Source: Limnephilus marmoratus (Eukaryota; Arthropoda; Insecta; Trichoptera; Limnephilidae). From it: a DNA stretch of 64,000 nt. The DNA is taken from the NCBI GenBank assembly GCA_917880885.1, contig OU862912.1, forward strand, positions 51,695,117 through 51,759,116. Reading direction: 5' to 3'. This document shows positions 29,961 through 40,409 of the stretch, piece after piece; within the stretch, counting starts at the first letter, position 1, and every line of letters starts with the position of its first letter. A program made the translations under genes and the position numbers. The notes beneath the pieces were generated by a model that worked only from the letters and a program-made list of their open reading frames with translations, ran no database searches and had not been told where the DNA came from.

Positions 29961-32420
29961 AATATTAATACTTTGGATTTGAGCGATATGAAAACTCAAA
30001 AATACCTCTCTCTTTTGGCTTTTCATGGCTTGAAGCCAATCATAATTTCACCTACCAGAGTTTCTTCTACCATTTCAAGCTGCATCGATCATATTATGGT
30101 AAAATCTAAATTTGAACCACAGGGAGCTGTCTTCACTACTGACATAACAGATCATGATGTGATATTGCTGAGATTTATGAGCTTTACACTAAATAAAATA
30201 GCAAAAGATAATGAAAACTTGAAAACCGTCATCGATAACAATCTTTTGAAAGTCAAATTAAAGAAAGAATCATGGCAGTCAGTACTGTCATCGCAAGATG
30301 TTAATTTAGCTACTGAAAATTTCATAAAATGTTTAAAAATGCATGTGGAAAGTTGTTCGTCTGTACAAAGTGTAAAGCGTAACATGAAATATTTAAAACC
30401 TTGGATAAATAATGGAATTATTAAATGTCTCAGAACCCGAGACAAATTACACAACAAATGTCGAGCAGATTCAAATAATATTCAACTGCTGGATTATTAC
30501 AAAAGATATAGAAACTGGTGTACAAAAATTATAAAATATATAAAGCAAGCATATTACAAAAGGAAACTGGATAACGTCAATGGAAATACCAAGCAACAGT
30601 GGAAGATTATAAAAGAGGCTGTAAATATACAAAAGGAACAAGTGTCTATAAAAAAATTAAAAATCAATAACAATATCATCTCAATGGAAGAGAATCCAAA
30701 TATAATCACTAATCACGTAAATAGCTTCTTCAGTGATATTGGTCCTAGATTCGCAAAACAATTGTGCAGTGAAAATAAAACTACCGAAATGTGTCTTGTT
30801 AACAATTTTATACCTTGTACTCAATTTTCAGGAGAGAGCTTTGAATTTAAAACTACTAGCATTTATGAAATTTCAAAAGTGATAAATGAATTAAAAATGT
30901 CTTTTTCCTGTGGTATTGATGGCCTAAGTATCATGGTATACAAGCAGCATGTTTCTGTATTGGCTGGTCCCATATCTCACATTGTTAACCTTAGTTTTAA
31001 GAGTGGCATATTTCCTACTCATTGTAAGAATGCTAAGGTTGTACCTCTTTTCAAAGGTGGGGATCACCTAGAGGTTAACAATTACAGACCCATATCTTTG
31101 CTCAATACTCTTTCAAAATTGATAGAAAGATTGGCCAAGTCAAGATTAGTTTCATTCTTAGAAAAATACAAATTACTCTCTGACAATCAATTCGGTTTCA
31201 GAGCAAATAAAGGTACGAGTGATGCTGTTTTAAAGGTATTGACCAAAGTTACAAGAGCGCTGGACTATGGCAACAAAGCCATAGCGGTGTTCTTGGATTT
31301 ATCAAAAGCATTTGACACTGTTTCCCACGAATTGCTACTTAAAAAATTATCATCTTTAGGCATTAATAATACAGCAATGGGCTGGTTCAGATCTTATCTT
31401 AGTGACAGAACACAACAAGTGGAAATAAATAAGATAATAAGCGAGGGTAAATCAATCTCCTTTGGAGTCCCGCAAGGTAGTGTGCTTGGGCCAATATTGT
31501 TTCTTATTTATATAAATGATTTATGTAGTCTGAATATTCCTGGTAACATTGTTAGTTTTGCAGATGACACTGCCTTAATATTTGAAGGTAAAACTTGGAA
31601 TGAAACTTTCAACAAAAGTAATATAGGTTTAAGAGTGGTAAATAGTTGGTTAAACAATAATATATTAACTTTGAATGCACAAAAAACCAAATTTATCACT
31701 TTTAGCATTTCAAGTAAAAGTCAGCCTTCCGAAACTCACAACTTGATTATTCACAATTGTTTTCAAACATGTAACTGCAACCCTTTAGAAAATGTAGTCA
31801 GCATCAAATACCTTGGTGTAAAAATAGATAAATTCTTGAGATGGAATGATCATGTTAATATGTTAGTAAATAATATTAGGAGACTTACCTATATCTTTAA
31901 AGAACTGAGACATATACTAGACAAAGAAAAATTAAAAACTGTTTATTTTGCAATAATCCAGTCTCTGCTTTCTTATAATATAGTGTGCTGGGGATCCTGC
32001 GCAAAGACTTATATAGAACCACTTAATATTGCCCAAAAAATGATTCTTAAAGTTATGTTCAAGAAAAAAATTAAATATCCAACTCATTTACTTTTTAAGG
32101 AATGTAATGTAATGAACGTAAAACAGTTATATATTACACAAACGCTTTGTAGATTTTTTAATAATATTAATATTGCAGAAAGAACACAGCAAATTCGTAC
32201 TACGAGAATTGGCTCTGGTCTGAATTTTATGGCAATTCAAACTAAATCTTCTTTTGGTCAAAGAAATTATTTTTATCAAGCTCCACTCATATTTAATAGC
32301 CTTCCAGAACATATAAAGTCATCTAATTCCTTGTACACTTTTAAAAAGAATCTTAAATTATTTGTGTTAGTCGAGGATTGCCAATTAATTTTCTCTACTT
32401 TGTCCTTTCTAAATTATTAG
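29961..32420 (+). CDS. CR1-like endonuclease (partial) and reverse transcriptase
   Basis: Residues are numbered in the 1007-codon open frame. About 220-260 hold SCIDHIMVKS and TDITDHDVILLRF, the C-terminal end of an EEP endonuclease including the Ser-Asp-His-like end motif. RT motifs follow: VVPLFKGGDHLEVNNYRPIS, FGFRANKGTSDAV, VFLDLSKAFDTVSH (catalytic Asp), SFGVPQGSVLGPILFLIYIN, and FADD at about 720-723 (catalytic Asp pair). The C-terminus has KYLGVKIDKFLRWNDHV and FNSLPEHIKSSNSLYTFKKN. No stop or frameshift is present over 2.4 kb, so this copy is young, but the missing N-terminal endonuclease makes it non-autonomous. Confidence 0.85.
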   Translation, partial: NINTLDLSDMKTQKYLSLLAFHGLKPIIISPTRVSSTISSCIDHIMVKSKFEPQGAVFTTDITDHDVILLRFMSFTLNKIAKDNENLKTVIDNNLLKVKLKKESWQSVLSSQDVNLATENFIKCLKMHVESCSSVQSVKRNMKYLKPWINNGIIKCLRTRDKLHNKCRADSNNIQLLDYYKRYRNWCTKIIKYIKQAYYKRKLDNVNGNTKQQWKIIKEAVNIQKEQVSIKKLKINNNIISMEENPNIITNHVNSFFSDIGPRFAKQLCSENKTTEMCLVNNFIPCTQFSGESFEFKTTSIYEISKVINELKMSFSCGIDGLSIMVYKQHVSVLAGPISHIVNLSFKSGIFPTHCKNAKVVPLFKGGDHLEVNNYRPISLLNTLSKLIERLAKSRLVSFLEKYKLLSDNQFGFRANKGTSDAVLKVLTKVTRALDYGNKAIAVFLDLSKAFDTVSHELLLKKLSSLGINNTAMGWFRSYLSDRTQQVEINKIISEGKSISFGVPQGSVLGPILFLIYINDLCSLNIPGNIVSFADDTALIFEGKTWNETFNKSNIGLRVVNSWLNNNILTLNAQKTKFITFSISSKSQPSETHNLIIHNCFQTCNCNPLENVVSIKYLGVKIDKFLRWNDHVNMLVNNIRRLTYIFKELRHILDKEKLKTVYFAIIQSLLSYNIVCWGSCAKTYIEPLNIAQKMILKVMFKKKIKYPTHLLFKECNVMNVKQLYITQTLCRFFNNINIAERTQQIRTTRIGSGLNFMAIQTKSSFGQRNYFYQAPLIFNSLPEHIKSSNSLYTFKKNLKLFVLVEDCQLIFSTLSFLNY

Positions 32421-32868
32421 CTAAATGAGTATGTTTATAAAATAAGCTAAAATAATTTTTATTTTTGTTTAAACTGTTTTTTTTTTCATCTTCCTCCTGC
32501 CAAATCTATAGCATGTTAAATTATATACATATATTTATTATTTACAACTTAATCTTAAAAACAAAACAAAAAAATACTTTATTTTATTTTGAATCAGATC
32601 TCAAAACTATGGTCACCCTAAAAGTCTACATTAATGTACTACCTAGCGCCATCAGTTTAGTGGGTACTGGGTACCCATAATCTCAATCTGTAAGAAATAC
32701 AACAATATTGTTCTTTCAAAATCTGTATAATTTTGTGTTATTTTGTTAACTTGTATAATTATTGTTAACCTCAACACAGGCTTGTCCTAGTGAGGTAACA
32801 AATTGTATTGTAAACATTTTTACCTACAGTGTAAAGAAACAATAAATAAATAAAATAAATAAAAATAG
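29961..32868 (+). mobile_element. CR1-like non-LTR element inserted in RTE fragment
   Basis: The insert carries the last part of an apurinic-type endonuclease, a full RT frame, a 3' UTR with hairpin (32,765-32,797), a CAATAAATAAATAAAATAAA tail and a 5' truncation inside the endonuclease. Its coding frame is by chance in phase with the RTE fragment, giving one 1007-codon open frame (29,397-32,420). Comparison with the uninterrupted RTE copy at 56.5 kb shows the precise site: GTGAATCA-ATA / GAGTCGG. Confidence 0.85.
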
Positions 32869-32871
32869 TTG

Positions 32872-33032
32872 AGTCGGGCCATGTCAAAAGTCAGAATAAT
32901 AGAAGGGAATGTATGAGACGATGTATGAATGTGAGTGAGGCAAAGAGTGTGTGCCAAGACCGAGTTGTTTGGCGGTCCGTCCTCTCTGCCTACCCCTGCG
33001 GGGAAACGGCGTGATGGTTAGTTAGTTAGTTA
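32872..33032 (+). pseudogene. RTE-like fragment, part 2 with (GTTA)n tail
   Basis: GAGTCGGGCCATGTCAAAAG, GACGATGTATGAATGTGAG, CTACCCCTGCGGGGAAAC and GATGGTTAGTTAGTTAGTTA match the segment at 56,548-56,700. It is the 3' end of the interrupted RTE-like element, followed by the duplicated target GTACAGA. Confidence 0.85.
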
Positions 33033-33149
33033 GTACAGAAGACCATCTTAAAGGTAATACTCAAAAGACATAGAATGACTGATATATACTTCTTATCAAA
33101 TATTCAGTATGTTTGACATACTAGATGTACGCCAATTACACATAACACT

Positions 33150-34160
33150 ACTAAACCATATTTTTTAACAAAAAAACAAATTTCACCAAACATACTATCA
33201 CTAATAAACCCGATAAGCGTATAAAAAAACATAAAAACTCCGACGGTAAAAACAAGCTTTGGACAAAGACACCACAAATACCAGACAATAAAAGCATTCA
33301 ACAATCTTTCACTTGATATGAAATATGAGGTCAAAGAAAAAATAATGAGATGGATTAAGGAACACAAAAGGCAATATTCCAAAAAAAAATTACATAATAA
33401 TGTAGAATAAAACATATATATGTAGTACACAATCTATGTATGCTTACTTGCTTGCATGCATGTATGCATGTACATATGTATGTTGTTTATGTATTGCTAA
33501 ATTAAGAATAGGAAATGTTTTAAACTTTCGTAATAACTTCTTCCACCCTCGCGAAGGTTTCTGGATTATTACAACCATACGACAATACATCTGAAAAGTT
33601 TTTTAATCATTACAAAAACTCTTACGAAACTGTCAAAAATGTCACAATTTGAGAATGACATTTTACAAACCATCGATTATTCAATCAAAATTCAATTTTC
33701 GAATAAACTCTTTAAATTAATCAATTATGGAAGCCGTACTCTTGAATATCTAATATAAGTGATTTTCAATAAAATCAATAAAAACATAAAATTTGAAAAA
33801 AATGAGAGACTAAGTCCTAAAATGATAAAACTATGGTTAATGAACGAAAACTCCATGTATCTTTGAATATCTTAATATAGCTGCCTACATATCTTGTTAT
33901 TAGGCAGATATATTGAAATATCTTATATATTTATGATTGTAAGTTAAATTATCTAATATTACCATGTGATCTATTCTAATGTTTCCTTAAAACTATAAAT
34001 GTATTTACAAATATTTTCTTAGATATTATATTAAGAATGTTTAAATTGTTAGAACCTGCAGACAAGCTGTCATATGACAGCTTTGTGGGTCTACTCAAAT
34101 TTTTGTACAAAATGTATTATGTAATTTAGTTAATAAAAAAAAAAATAAAAAAAGAAAATA
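33150..34160 (+). mobile_element. CR1-like 3' end with hairpin and poly(A)
   Basis: A C-terminal coding remnant (frame ending near 33,407 with TPTVKTSFGQRHHK, IKAFNNLSLDMKYEVK and YSKKKLHNNVE) is followed by a long AT-rich 3' UTR, a hairpin at 34,054-34,090 (AAGCTGTCA/TGACAGCTT) and an A-rich tail from about 34,130. The upstream boundary is uncertain. Confidence 0.6.
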
Positions 34161-34255
34161 ATAAAAAAATCGCAGTACTCACCTAGGATGCTAACCAAAA
34201 CCGAATTCTTTGAATGAAACCAAAAATTATATTTATTTTAAATTAAATAGATTTT

Positions 34256-34539
34256 TCTTATAATGCACAAAAATGAATGTTTGTAATATATGAAATTTTA
34301 AAATTTGTAAAAAAAAATTAAAATAATATATAGTTTAAAATAAAATCCGACTGTATATTGTACGCGGGAGTGGGGAGGCGATCGCGGGAGGGGGATTCGC
34401 GGTAGGTGAGAGCGAGAGAACGCGTGTGGGGAAGGGGTGGCGGAAGGGGAACGGGAACGGGACGAATTTGAAAAGGACACATAGGGAGAAACAATTTCTT
34501 TATTAAGTGGCATTGCAACGCACGCCGATAACTCGCTAG
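34256..34539 (+). mobile_element. Short non-autonomous Helitron
   Basis: It probably starts TCTTATAATGCACAAAAATG and ends CGATAACTCGCTAG before a T. It contains the purine block (34,360-34,470) and the 3' module GAAACAATTTCTTTATTAAG, GGCATTGCAACGCACGCC. The base before the start is T, not A, so the 5' end is less sure. Confidence 0.6.
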
Positions 34540-35404
34540 TACCATTATAAAACACATCGTTATGTACAATTTATTGTATCTCATTATATTTGCCGATTTT
34601 TTTTTTCATTACCGCATGTATTTATTTTATTAAAAATTGATTACATCAAATCTTATCAAATTTTATATTGTAAATGGGAGCCTCGGCCTAGAACGGATAA
34701 CGCACCCTATGAGGCCCACGTTATAAATATTGTCTTAAAATATAAGCTATTTTATCAAATGAAATAAAACAACAACTGTCCTGTCTGATTATTCTTTAAG
34801 TATGATTAAAACCGAAATGACCGTGTTAAAAGTCCTACATAATTGAAGCTAATTGAATACACCTAACCTTTTTTGTTACACTTTCAGTGATTTCAGGTTT
34901 TTCAGGTTTTCATACGATTAGCAAGTGATCACATCAGTAAAAATTAGAGCAGGTTTTGTGACATAAGTGTTTACTTGCCTTGAACTCAAAACGTTCACAC
35001 CTTTAAGGCTGCAATAAAAATATTATATCAGTTAATCTGAATAACATAGTAGGTATTGGAACACCTACAGTTTTTATGTCTTTACTTAACTAACAGTTTA
35101 TAAAAGTACTGAACTGCGGAAACCAATAGACTAAACGTTAATTTTTAATCTTGGCTTATTTACGTGAATGTTTACATGATGGTTAGGTACTACGTAATTC
35201 AAATGAAAGTAGGTAACAGGTATATTATTTTTTTTAATTCAGTGGCTATAAATCAGCCAACTTACTAAATTTATACAATCCGTAACATAAAAACAGAAAA
35301 CTCTTTGATAACCGGGAAATGTCCTTATAATGAGAAATAACTGGAAATGAACCGTACATGATTACGTCTAAAAGGGATCGAAATGAAAATCTAGTCTCTT
35401 TCAA
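34540..35404. other. No recognisable feature
   Basis: AT-rich, no supported gene or repeat. Confidence 0.4.
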
Positions 35405-36036
35405 CGGAAGCAATCTTCCGAACAGGCCCTCCATCGATTGGTGTAACCCTAAGTGACCAGCTCAGGTATGGGGGCTCCATCGAAGCCAGAGTAAAGTTAG
35501 CCTCACAGAAACTGGGCGTACTGTACAGGGCCCGCAGATACTTTAATAGTACACAACTGCTAACCTTGTACAAATCACAAGTGCGCCCCACGGTTGAATT
35601 TGGCAGCCACCTCTGGTCTGGAGCTCCAAAATACCTGAAAAATACCCTCGACTCTGTGCAGAAACGGGCGGTCCGTTTGATAGATTCTCCCATCTTAACA
35701 GACGGATTGCAATCTTTAGAACACAGGCGTCGGGTGGGAATGCTATCCTTGTTCTACCGGTATTACAATGGAAGATGCTCCGAGGAACTAGCATCATTGA
35801 TCCCTTCGGCACCGGTGCATAGTCGGGAAACACGCCAAACGCGTGCCCAACATTTGTACATAGTTGACATTTGCCACATGAGAACGGGTCGTTTCTTCGA
35901 CTCGTTCATGTGTTCAACAGCTCGGCTGTGGAATGATTTGCCGGCCTCTGTGTTTCCTCCTTCCTACAACATGGGTCTCTTCAAGACCAATGTTCATTCC
36001 TTCCTCTCCTCAAAAAGACCCAATGATAATAAATAA
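35405..36036 (+). pseudogene. Jockey-like RT C-terminal fragment
   Basis: The frame is open upstream of the nominal start (35,566) and includes SIGVTLSDQLRYGGSIEARV, LGVLYRARRYF and QLLTLYKSQVRPTVEFGSHL, then SVQKRAVRLID, HSRETRQTRAQH, RLWNDLPASVFPP and FKTNVHSFLSSKRP to a TAA. This is the region between the RT palm and the C-terminus in Jockey-group elements; the catalytic palm and endonuclease are absent. The coding sequence is notably GC-richer than its surroundings, and no stop interrupts it. Related decayed copies lie at 24,556-24,930 and 45,690-46,135. Confidence 0.8.
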
Positions 36037-36419
36037 ATTATCTTGTCCACAATCATGCGGCGATTTTCCGAAATAATACAAAAGTTATCAAACTAATAAA
36101 TACAATTAATACAACATAACACATTTTCCCACAGGTCTTAATGCTCAATTTTTCACTGTGCCATTCGTGTTTTGCAGGTTTATACGCGTAATTTAATAGC
36201 TATAACGCAAACTTTCCTGTTCCATGGAAGACTCCTATCTTTGGTCGCCAACGCTCTCAAAACGGCACAGGGAGCTAACCGCTCTAAAAAAATCGGTATA
36301 ATGTTTCCTTGAATTTTACGGCACATTATCAAATGTTGATAAAATGTTTAAACACCTAATAAAATACACATGTAAATTTTGTTACGCGGCCCATTTTCCT
36401 GCTGGATATGAAGGAAGAA
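36037..36419. other. No recognisable feature
   Basis: AT-rich spacer with the likely A-rich end of the Jockey-like fragment. Confidence 0.3.
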
Positions 36420-36610
36420 TAGACGGCCAAACAACTCAGTCTTAGCACTCAGTCTTGCTTCATCCACATTCATACACTCTCTCATATTATATACCCTATT
36501 GTTATTTTGACTCTTGAAATAGCCCGATTCAAGAATTTGGTTTTCTTGAACATGCCATGTCTTCCTCGGGCGTCCTCAATTATTTTTTATATTTTTTATG
36601 TGCATACCAA
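36420..36610 (-). pseudogene. Decayed RTE-like 3' end
   Basis: AACAACTCAGTCTTAGCACTC, CACATTCATACACTCTCTCA and CATGCCATGTCTTCCTCGGG are diverged matches to the minus-strand copy at 23,740-23,960. The (CTAA)n tail is lost. Confidence 0.6.
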
Positions 36611-36669
36611 ACAAGAGAGCCAGTGGGAGTCCCTAGTCCTCTCAGAACAAACGCAATCAGAGGGTGCCA

Positions 36670-37045
36670 TCTACCCCAATTGGGATTTGTTTTCAGGCTG
36701 AGGAGAGGGAGGTGGGATTTGTTTTGAGACTGAGGAAAGTGAGGTGGAATTTGTTTTGAGGCTGAGGAAAGTGAAGTGGGATTTGTTTTGAGGCTGAGGA
36801 AAGTGAAGTGGGATTTGTTTTGAGGCTGAGGAGAGTGAGGTGGGATTTGTTTTGAGACTGAGGAAAGTGAGGTGGAATTTGTTTTGAGGCTGAGGAAAGT
36901 GAAGTGGGATTTGTTTTGAGGCTGAGGAAAGTGAAGTGGGATTTGTTTTGAGGCTGAGGAGAGTGAGGTGGGATTTGTTTTGAGGCTGGGGAGAAACTGA
37001 GGTGAGGGCGAGGAAAGCGGGGAAGTACTAGGCCAATCAAATTTA
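36670..37045 (-). repeat. SINE middle segment amplified as minisatellite
   Basis: The flanks (CCCAATTGGGATTTG on the left; GGCGAGGAAAGCGGGGAAGT, CTAGGCCAATCAAATTTA on the right) match the middle of the long SINE. Between them a 32-bp unit is repeated. Confidence 0.6.
36694..37013. repeat. 32-bp minisatellite with 128-bp higher-order period
   Basis: Nine full units of the type GAGGCTGAGGAAAGTGAAGT + GGGATTTGTTTT start at 36,694, 36,726, 36,758 and so on to 36,950, with a diverged tenth at 36,982. Units differ by GAGACT/GAGGCT, AAAGTG/AGAGTG and GGAATTT/GGGATTT. The pattern of four (units 2-5) is repeated exactly in units 6-9. Confidence 0.9.
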
Positions 37046-37399
37046 AAAATATAATAATAATTAAAACATATAAATATTTAGAAATAATTAAGATTCAACG
37101 TATTGCTTATAAATAGTAGATATAATTACAAAAAAAAACAGTATGTAAGATTATAAAAATACTAGTCAATCAGTAAATATATATTCAATAATAGCAATAG
37201 AATACTCGTATATCTGTAAATCATCGGTAAAATCAGGCTGTAGGTTTTCGGTAAACGAAAGTTTTATTTTTAAAATGGCTTAAATAAATTGAAACACAGG
37301 TAAAAAGGGATGTTTTCGTTCCGAATTGTGGTCTACCATCAGGGTGATACTTATCGGGAACAATTTAAAAAATCAAATCAATCGACGCAACTATTTTTA
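37046..37399. other. No recognisable feature
   Basis: AT-rich spacer. Confidence 0.3.
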
Positions 37400-37740
37400 A
37401 GTTTTTTCCCACGCAGAAGACCCCGAGGGAAATTGTTTTCATCTTTTGGGGATCCTGTGTGGAGGTCTTTTTAGGGAAAGGGAGGGAAAAGGTATGAGGT
37501 GTGGGTAGGAATCTGGGTGTCAGTGTGTTGAGAGGGTACGGCTGGTGGGGTTAAAGTCTCAACCATTCTCTATCGATCTGGCCCGCCAGTGGGTAAATGC
37601 ATCCGTCGCCATGACCTAAATAAACTTTACTCCATGAACAGGGCACCTTTGCTACATCACCAAACGCAGCGAACCACTTGGGGTGACCTATGGCATTCTT
37701 GTTGGTTATTAATGGTTTTTGGGACAACGGTACCCATACA
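37400..37740 (-). mobile_element. Long-SINE 3' portion
   Basis: On the minus strand it has GGTCACCCCAAGTGGTTCGC, TGCGTTTGGTGATGTAGC, GGCGACGGATGCATTTACC, GGCGGGCCAGATCG and the 3' GGTCTTCTGCGTGGG end next to an A-rich stretch. The stem-loop is partly deleted. No tRNA head. Confidence 0.6.
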
Positions 37741-38487
37741 CGCCTTTCAAATTGGATAGTGGAATACGAACACCCGCGTCATAATATTCATATCTTATCA
37801 TTCTTGCAAATCTTTGCGCTCACTACCTGTAAATATTATTTTAATCATTTCTGCGAATCTACGTGGACCTTAATACATAGTAGAACCATAAAACATGATT
37901 TTTTATCTGTTAAAACAAAGCACCAAAAATACACACCTAAAACAACTAAATTGTGTACCCAAGTTGCTTTACTCGCGTCTCCGATATTTGTCCAGCACAC
38001 CGGATCTTAGTAGCATAGTAACTTTTTATAAGATGCCGCAAATTAAACAAAATTCTTTAAAAAGATGGATAATTTACAATTGTTTGCAGAATCGTTTCTA
38101 ATTATAAGAAAGAACACTTACAGGTGATACACAATAAGTATGTAACAACCTCTACACTCTGCAGGAGTATGCTCATTGTATATATCAAACTCTCCTAGCT
38201 TCATCCATATTCTACATGGCTTAAGTTATAGGGTAGGGCATCGAACACCTTAACTAAGAGGGTAATGTAACCACGTGAACAAGAAGCAGACCGAGGAAGA
38301 GGCGCAATAATATTGGAGAAGAATGGGAATTATTGAGGACTGGAGATGAATGACCATAGTCTGGGGACAGAGGTGAGCTATTATTATTGAAAAAGCAAAA
38401 TTCCATTTTAGGATACAGCGCCGTGATGTAGATGTATGAAATTCTTCAAACGTAAAATTCAATAAAACTTATCAGTTTATTAGATTA
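37741..38487. other. No recognisable gene
   Basis: AT-rich. The 106- and 68-codon frames show no domain. About 38,260-38,460 is somewhat richer in purine and could be an old retroelement piece, but I cannot support an assignment. Confidence 0.35.
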
Positions 38488-39085
38488 CTAGCGGACCCGG
38501 CCACACGTTGCTGTGGCCAACGAAATACAACGCCATTACACAACCTTTATAAAATCCACACCACCCGCTTGCCAGCTGCCCGCTGCCTGAATTTAATATT
38601 TGAATTTATCGACTTTTCTCTACTATAATAAGCATGTTTTTATACATATAAACCTTCCTCTTAAATCACTCTATCTACTGGTGAAAACCGCATGAATATC
38701 CGTTGCGTAGTTGAAAAGATCTATGCGCACATACATTTTGAGCGAATTCATCAAATAAAATAATTCAAATCAAATACCTACTTACTCTAGGACATCTATG
38801 TATTTTCCAATTTCTTCCGTAGAACGAATTTCAAAAGTGACTATAGAACGGCCCGCCAGCCATTTTAAATCACACAAAAATATGTTTTCTTTAAATTTCT
38901 CGGCTTTTCTCTAATATAATTTACATGTATTATACATATAAACATTCCTCTTCAATCACTCTATCTATTGGTGAAAACCGTATGAAAATCCGTTGCGTAG
39001 TTTAAAAGATTAACGCGCACATACATTTTGACCGACTTCATTTTATACTATGTAATGATGATGATGATGATGATGATAACTAGTT
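38488..39085 (+). mobile_element. RTE-related SINE-like repeat, copy 2, with (GAT)n tail
   Basis: ACTAGCGGACCCGGCCACAC at the left end, two AATTTAT/TTCTCG...CTTTTCTCTA blocks inside, then GGTGAAAACCGTATGAAAAT, ACATTTTGACCGACTTCATT and TTTTATACTATGTAATGATG followed by six more GAT repeats (39,057-39,076). It shares the full order with 7,268-7,852. The trinucleotide tail supports target-primed retroposition in this orientation. Confidence 0.6.
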
Positions 39086-39167
39086 AACATGGGTACGGGT
39101 AAAATAAAACAAATAATAAGAGATATATTATGGTAGAAGAAGTGGGTGACACTCGTCGAAGACAAGG

Positions 39168-39560
39168 CATTTCAATTTGGGATGCTGGCATGGATACCGC
39201 CACCCAATTGGATTCTGCCATAGGTCAACCCATGTGGATCGCTTTGTTTGGTCATTTAGCTGGGGTGTCCGGGTTCGTGGGGTGAGGTTTGTCTGGATCT
39301 TGGCGGCACATGCGTATGTTCAATTACTGCATGGCGGGCCGGATCAGCGAAGGCTGTGTAGGGAGATCTTTATACCTTCAATCCTCTCTCAATCCATCGC
39401 CTTGTACCCCAGTGGGAGGAATGGATGCGTAGGTCTTTCCATATGTACCTTTTTGTTCCCAGAACTTCCTCTTCGTCCTTACCTTGAAAAGAACATCCAC
39501 ACGACATACATGAAGATGACTCAGGCCCGAGTGAAATTATATTCTGTATGAAAAAAAAAT
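39168..39560 (+). mobile_element. Long-SINE copy on plus strand
   Basis: CAATTTGGGATGC, ATACCGCCACC, CCATAGGTCAACCCATGTGG, TGTCCGGGTTCGTGGGGTGA, GATCTTGGCGGCACATGCG and GGCGGGCCGGATC run in the order expected for the sense strand of the family, to a remnant of the stem-loop (GACTCAGGCCCGAGTG) and an A run at 39,550-39,558. The 124-codon frame in this interval is an artefact. Confidence 0.7.
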
Positions 39561-39719
39561 ACACCATCACAACCAAACACTTAAGAGAAAACCAAAAATA
39601 CGTCAATTTTAAATCAGATTATAGACGTATTGACTACATTCCACAAAAAATTATAAATGGATTTCGAAAGATTGTTCTTTTATCTAGCATTCGCATGTTT
39701 TAAATTTTGAGAAAAAATG
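39561..39719. other. Spacer
   Basis: AT-rich, no feature. Confidence 0.3.
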
Positions 39720-39768
39720 TTGATTTAAATTAATAAATTAGTTCGTATTTTACCACTTTTATTGTTTA

Positions 39769-39815
39769 CAAAACCGACATGTTTCGTCAGCAAAGCTGAC
39801 TTCTTCAGGGTTTTG
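39769..39815 (-). ncRNA. Minimal hammerhead ribozyme-like motif
   Basis: Minus strand, in order: CAAAACC (stem I), CTGAAGA (core CUGANGA), one extra A, GTCAGC-TTT-GCTGAC (stem II, six perfect pairs), GAAAC, AT, GTC, then GGTTTTG (stem I, seven perfect pairs with CAAAACC). Stem III is only A-U and C-G closed by two bases, as in the minimal hammerheads described in Penelope elements. The predicted cut is after GTC. The extra A between core and stem II departs from the textbook core and may reduce activity. Confidence 0.65.
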
Positions 39816-39983
39816 ACAGAACTAATTTTAAAAATAGACATATATAGGTAATAGAGAAAAATAATCGACATAAACAATAATAAAATTAGAAAGAAAATAA
39901 TGTTTAAGGGACGAGGGGCAATATAGAACAATTAAAAAATTTTAAAATTTTTTAAAAGGGGAATAGATTTAATAATGGGTCAT

Positions 39984-40409
39984 TTAAAAAAAATTTTGAT
40001 TATTAATAATATTTAAATTTGCATTAACACTCTTTCCAATCTCTAAAATTTCTAATTTATCCAACTGAATGCCATTGACATTACAATGAATTAATTCTAT
40101 TCCACTGTTAAAATTAAAGGTATGACTAGTTTCTATTAAATGGTTGGCAAACTCCGAGAAACTATTGTTATTTAAAGCTTTCATATGCTCTTTAATTCTT
40201 ATTTCAAAGTTTCTCGAAGTTTTACCTATATAAAAGAAATCACAATCATTACATTTCAATTTATAAATTCCAGATTTTTTCATTTTGGAATCTCTATCTT
40301 TATTATTTACAATGTAATTTTTCAGTTTGTTATTTGCATAAAATACAGGAAGAATTTCATTTGGTACATTCTTTGTCAAAGAATTAGAAATTTTATTATT
40401 AAAATACAA
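39984..40409 (-). pseudogene. Penelope-like GIY-YIG endonuclease, C-terminal fragment
   Basis: The 141-residue frame has SGIYKLKCNDCDFFYIGKTS with GIY at residues 47-49 and YIG at 60-62, separated by the CNDC pair seen in Penelope endonucleases, then RNFEIRIKEHMKAL with the conserved Arg and NHLIETSHTFNF. It ends with KLEILEIGKSVNANLNIINN. In the full element this domain follows a reverse transcriptase and nicks DNA for priming. Here the RT is lost, probably by 5' truncation, so the nominal Met is internal. The domain itself is uninterrupted. Confidence 0.85.

Noticed and set aside
29342..30026. 153- and 137-codon minus-strand frames
   Set aside because: Antisense shadows of the RTE-like fragment.
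29397..32420. Single 1007-residue protein
   Set aside because: It joins two unrelated retroelement RT pieces; the second is an insertion into the first, as the uninterrupted copy at 56.5 kb and the resumed RTE sequence at 32,872 show.
36694..37013. CRISPR array
   Set aside because: Units abut without unique spacers; this is a minisatellite in a eukaryotic genome.
36693..37040. 115-residue repeat protein
   Set aside because: The repeats are the translation of a 32-bp minisatellite; 32 is not a multiple of three, so the unit is not maintained as a peptide repeat.
39177..39551. 124-residue protein (MGCWHGYRHP...)
   Set aside because: It lies wholly within a plus-strand SINE copy whose DNA matches non-coding copies.
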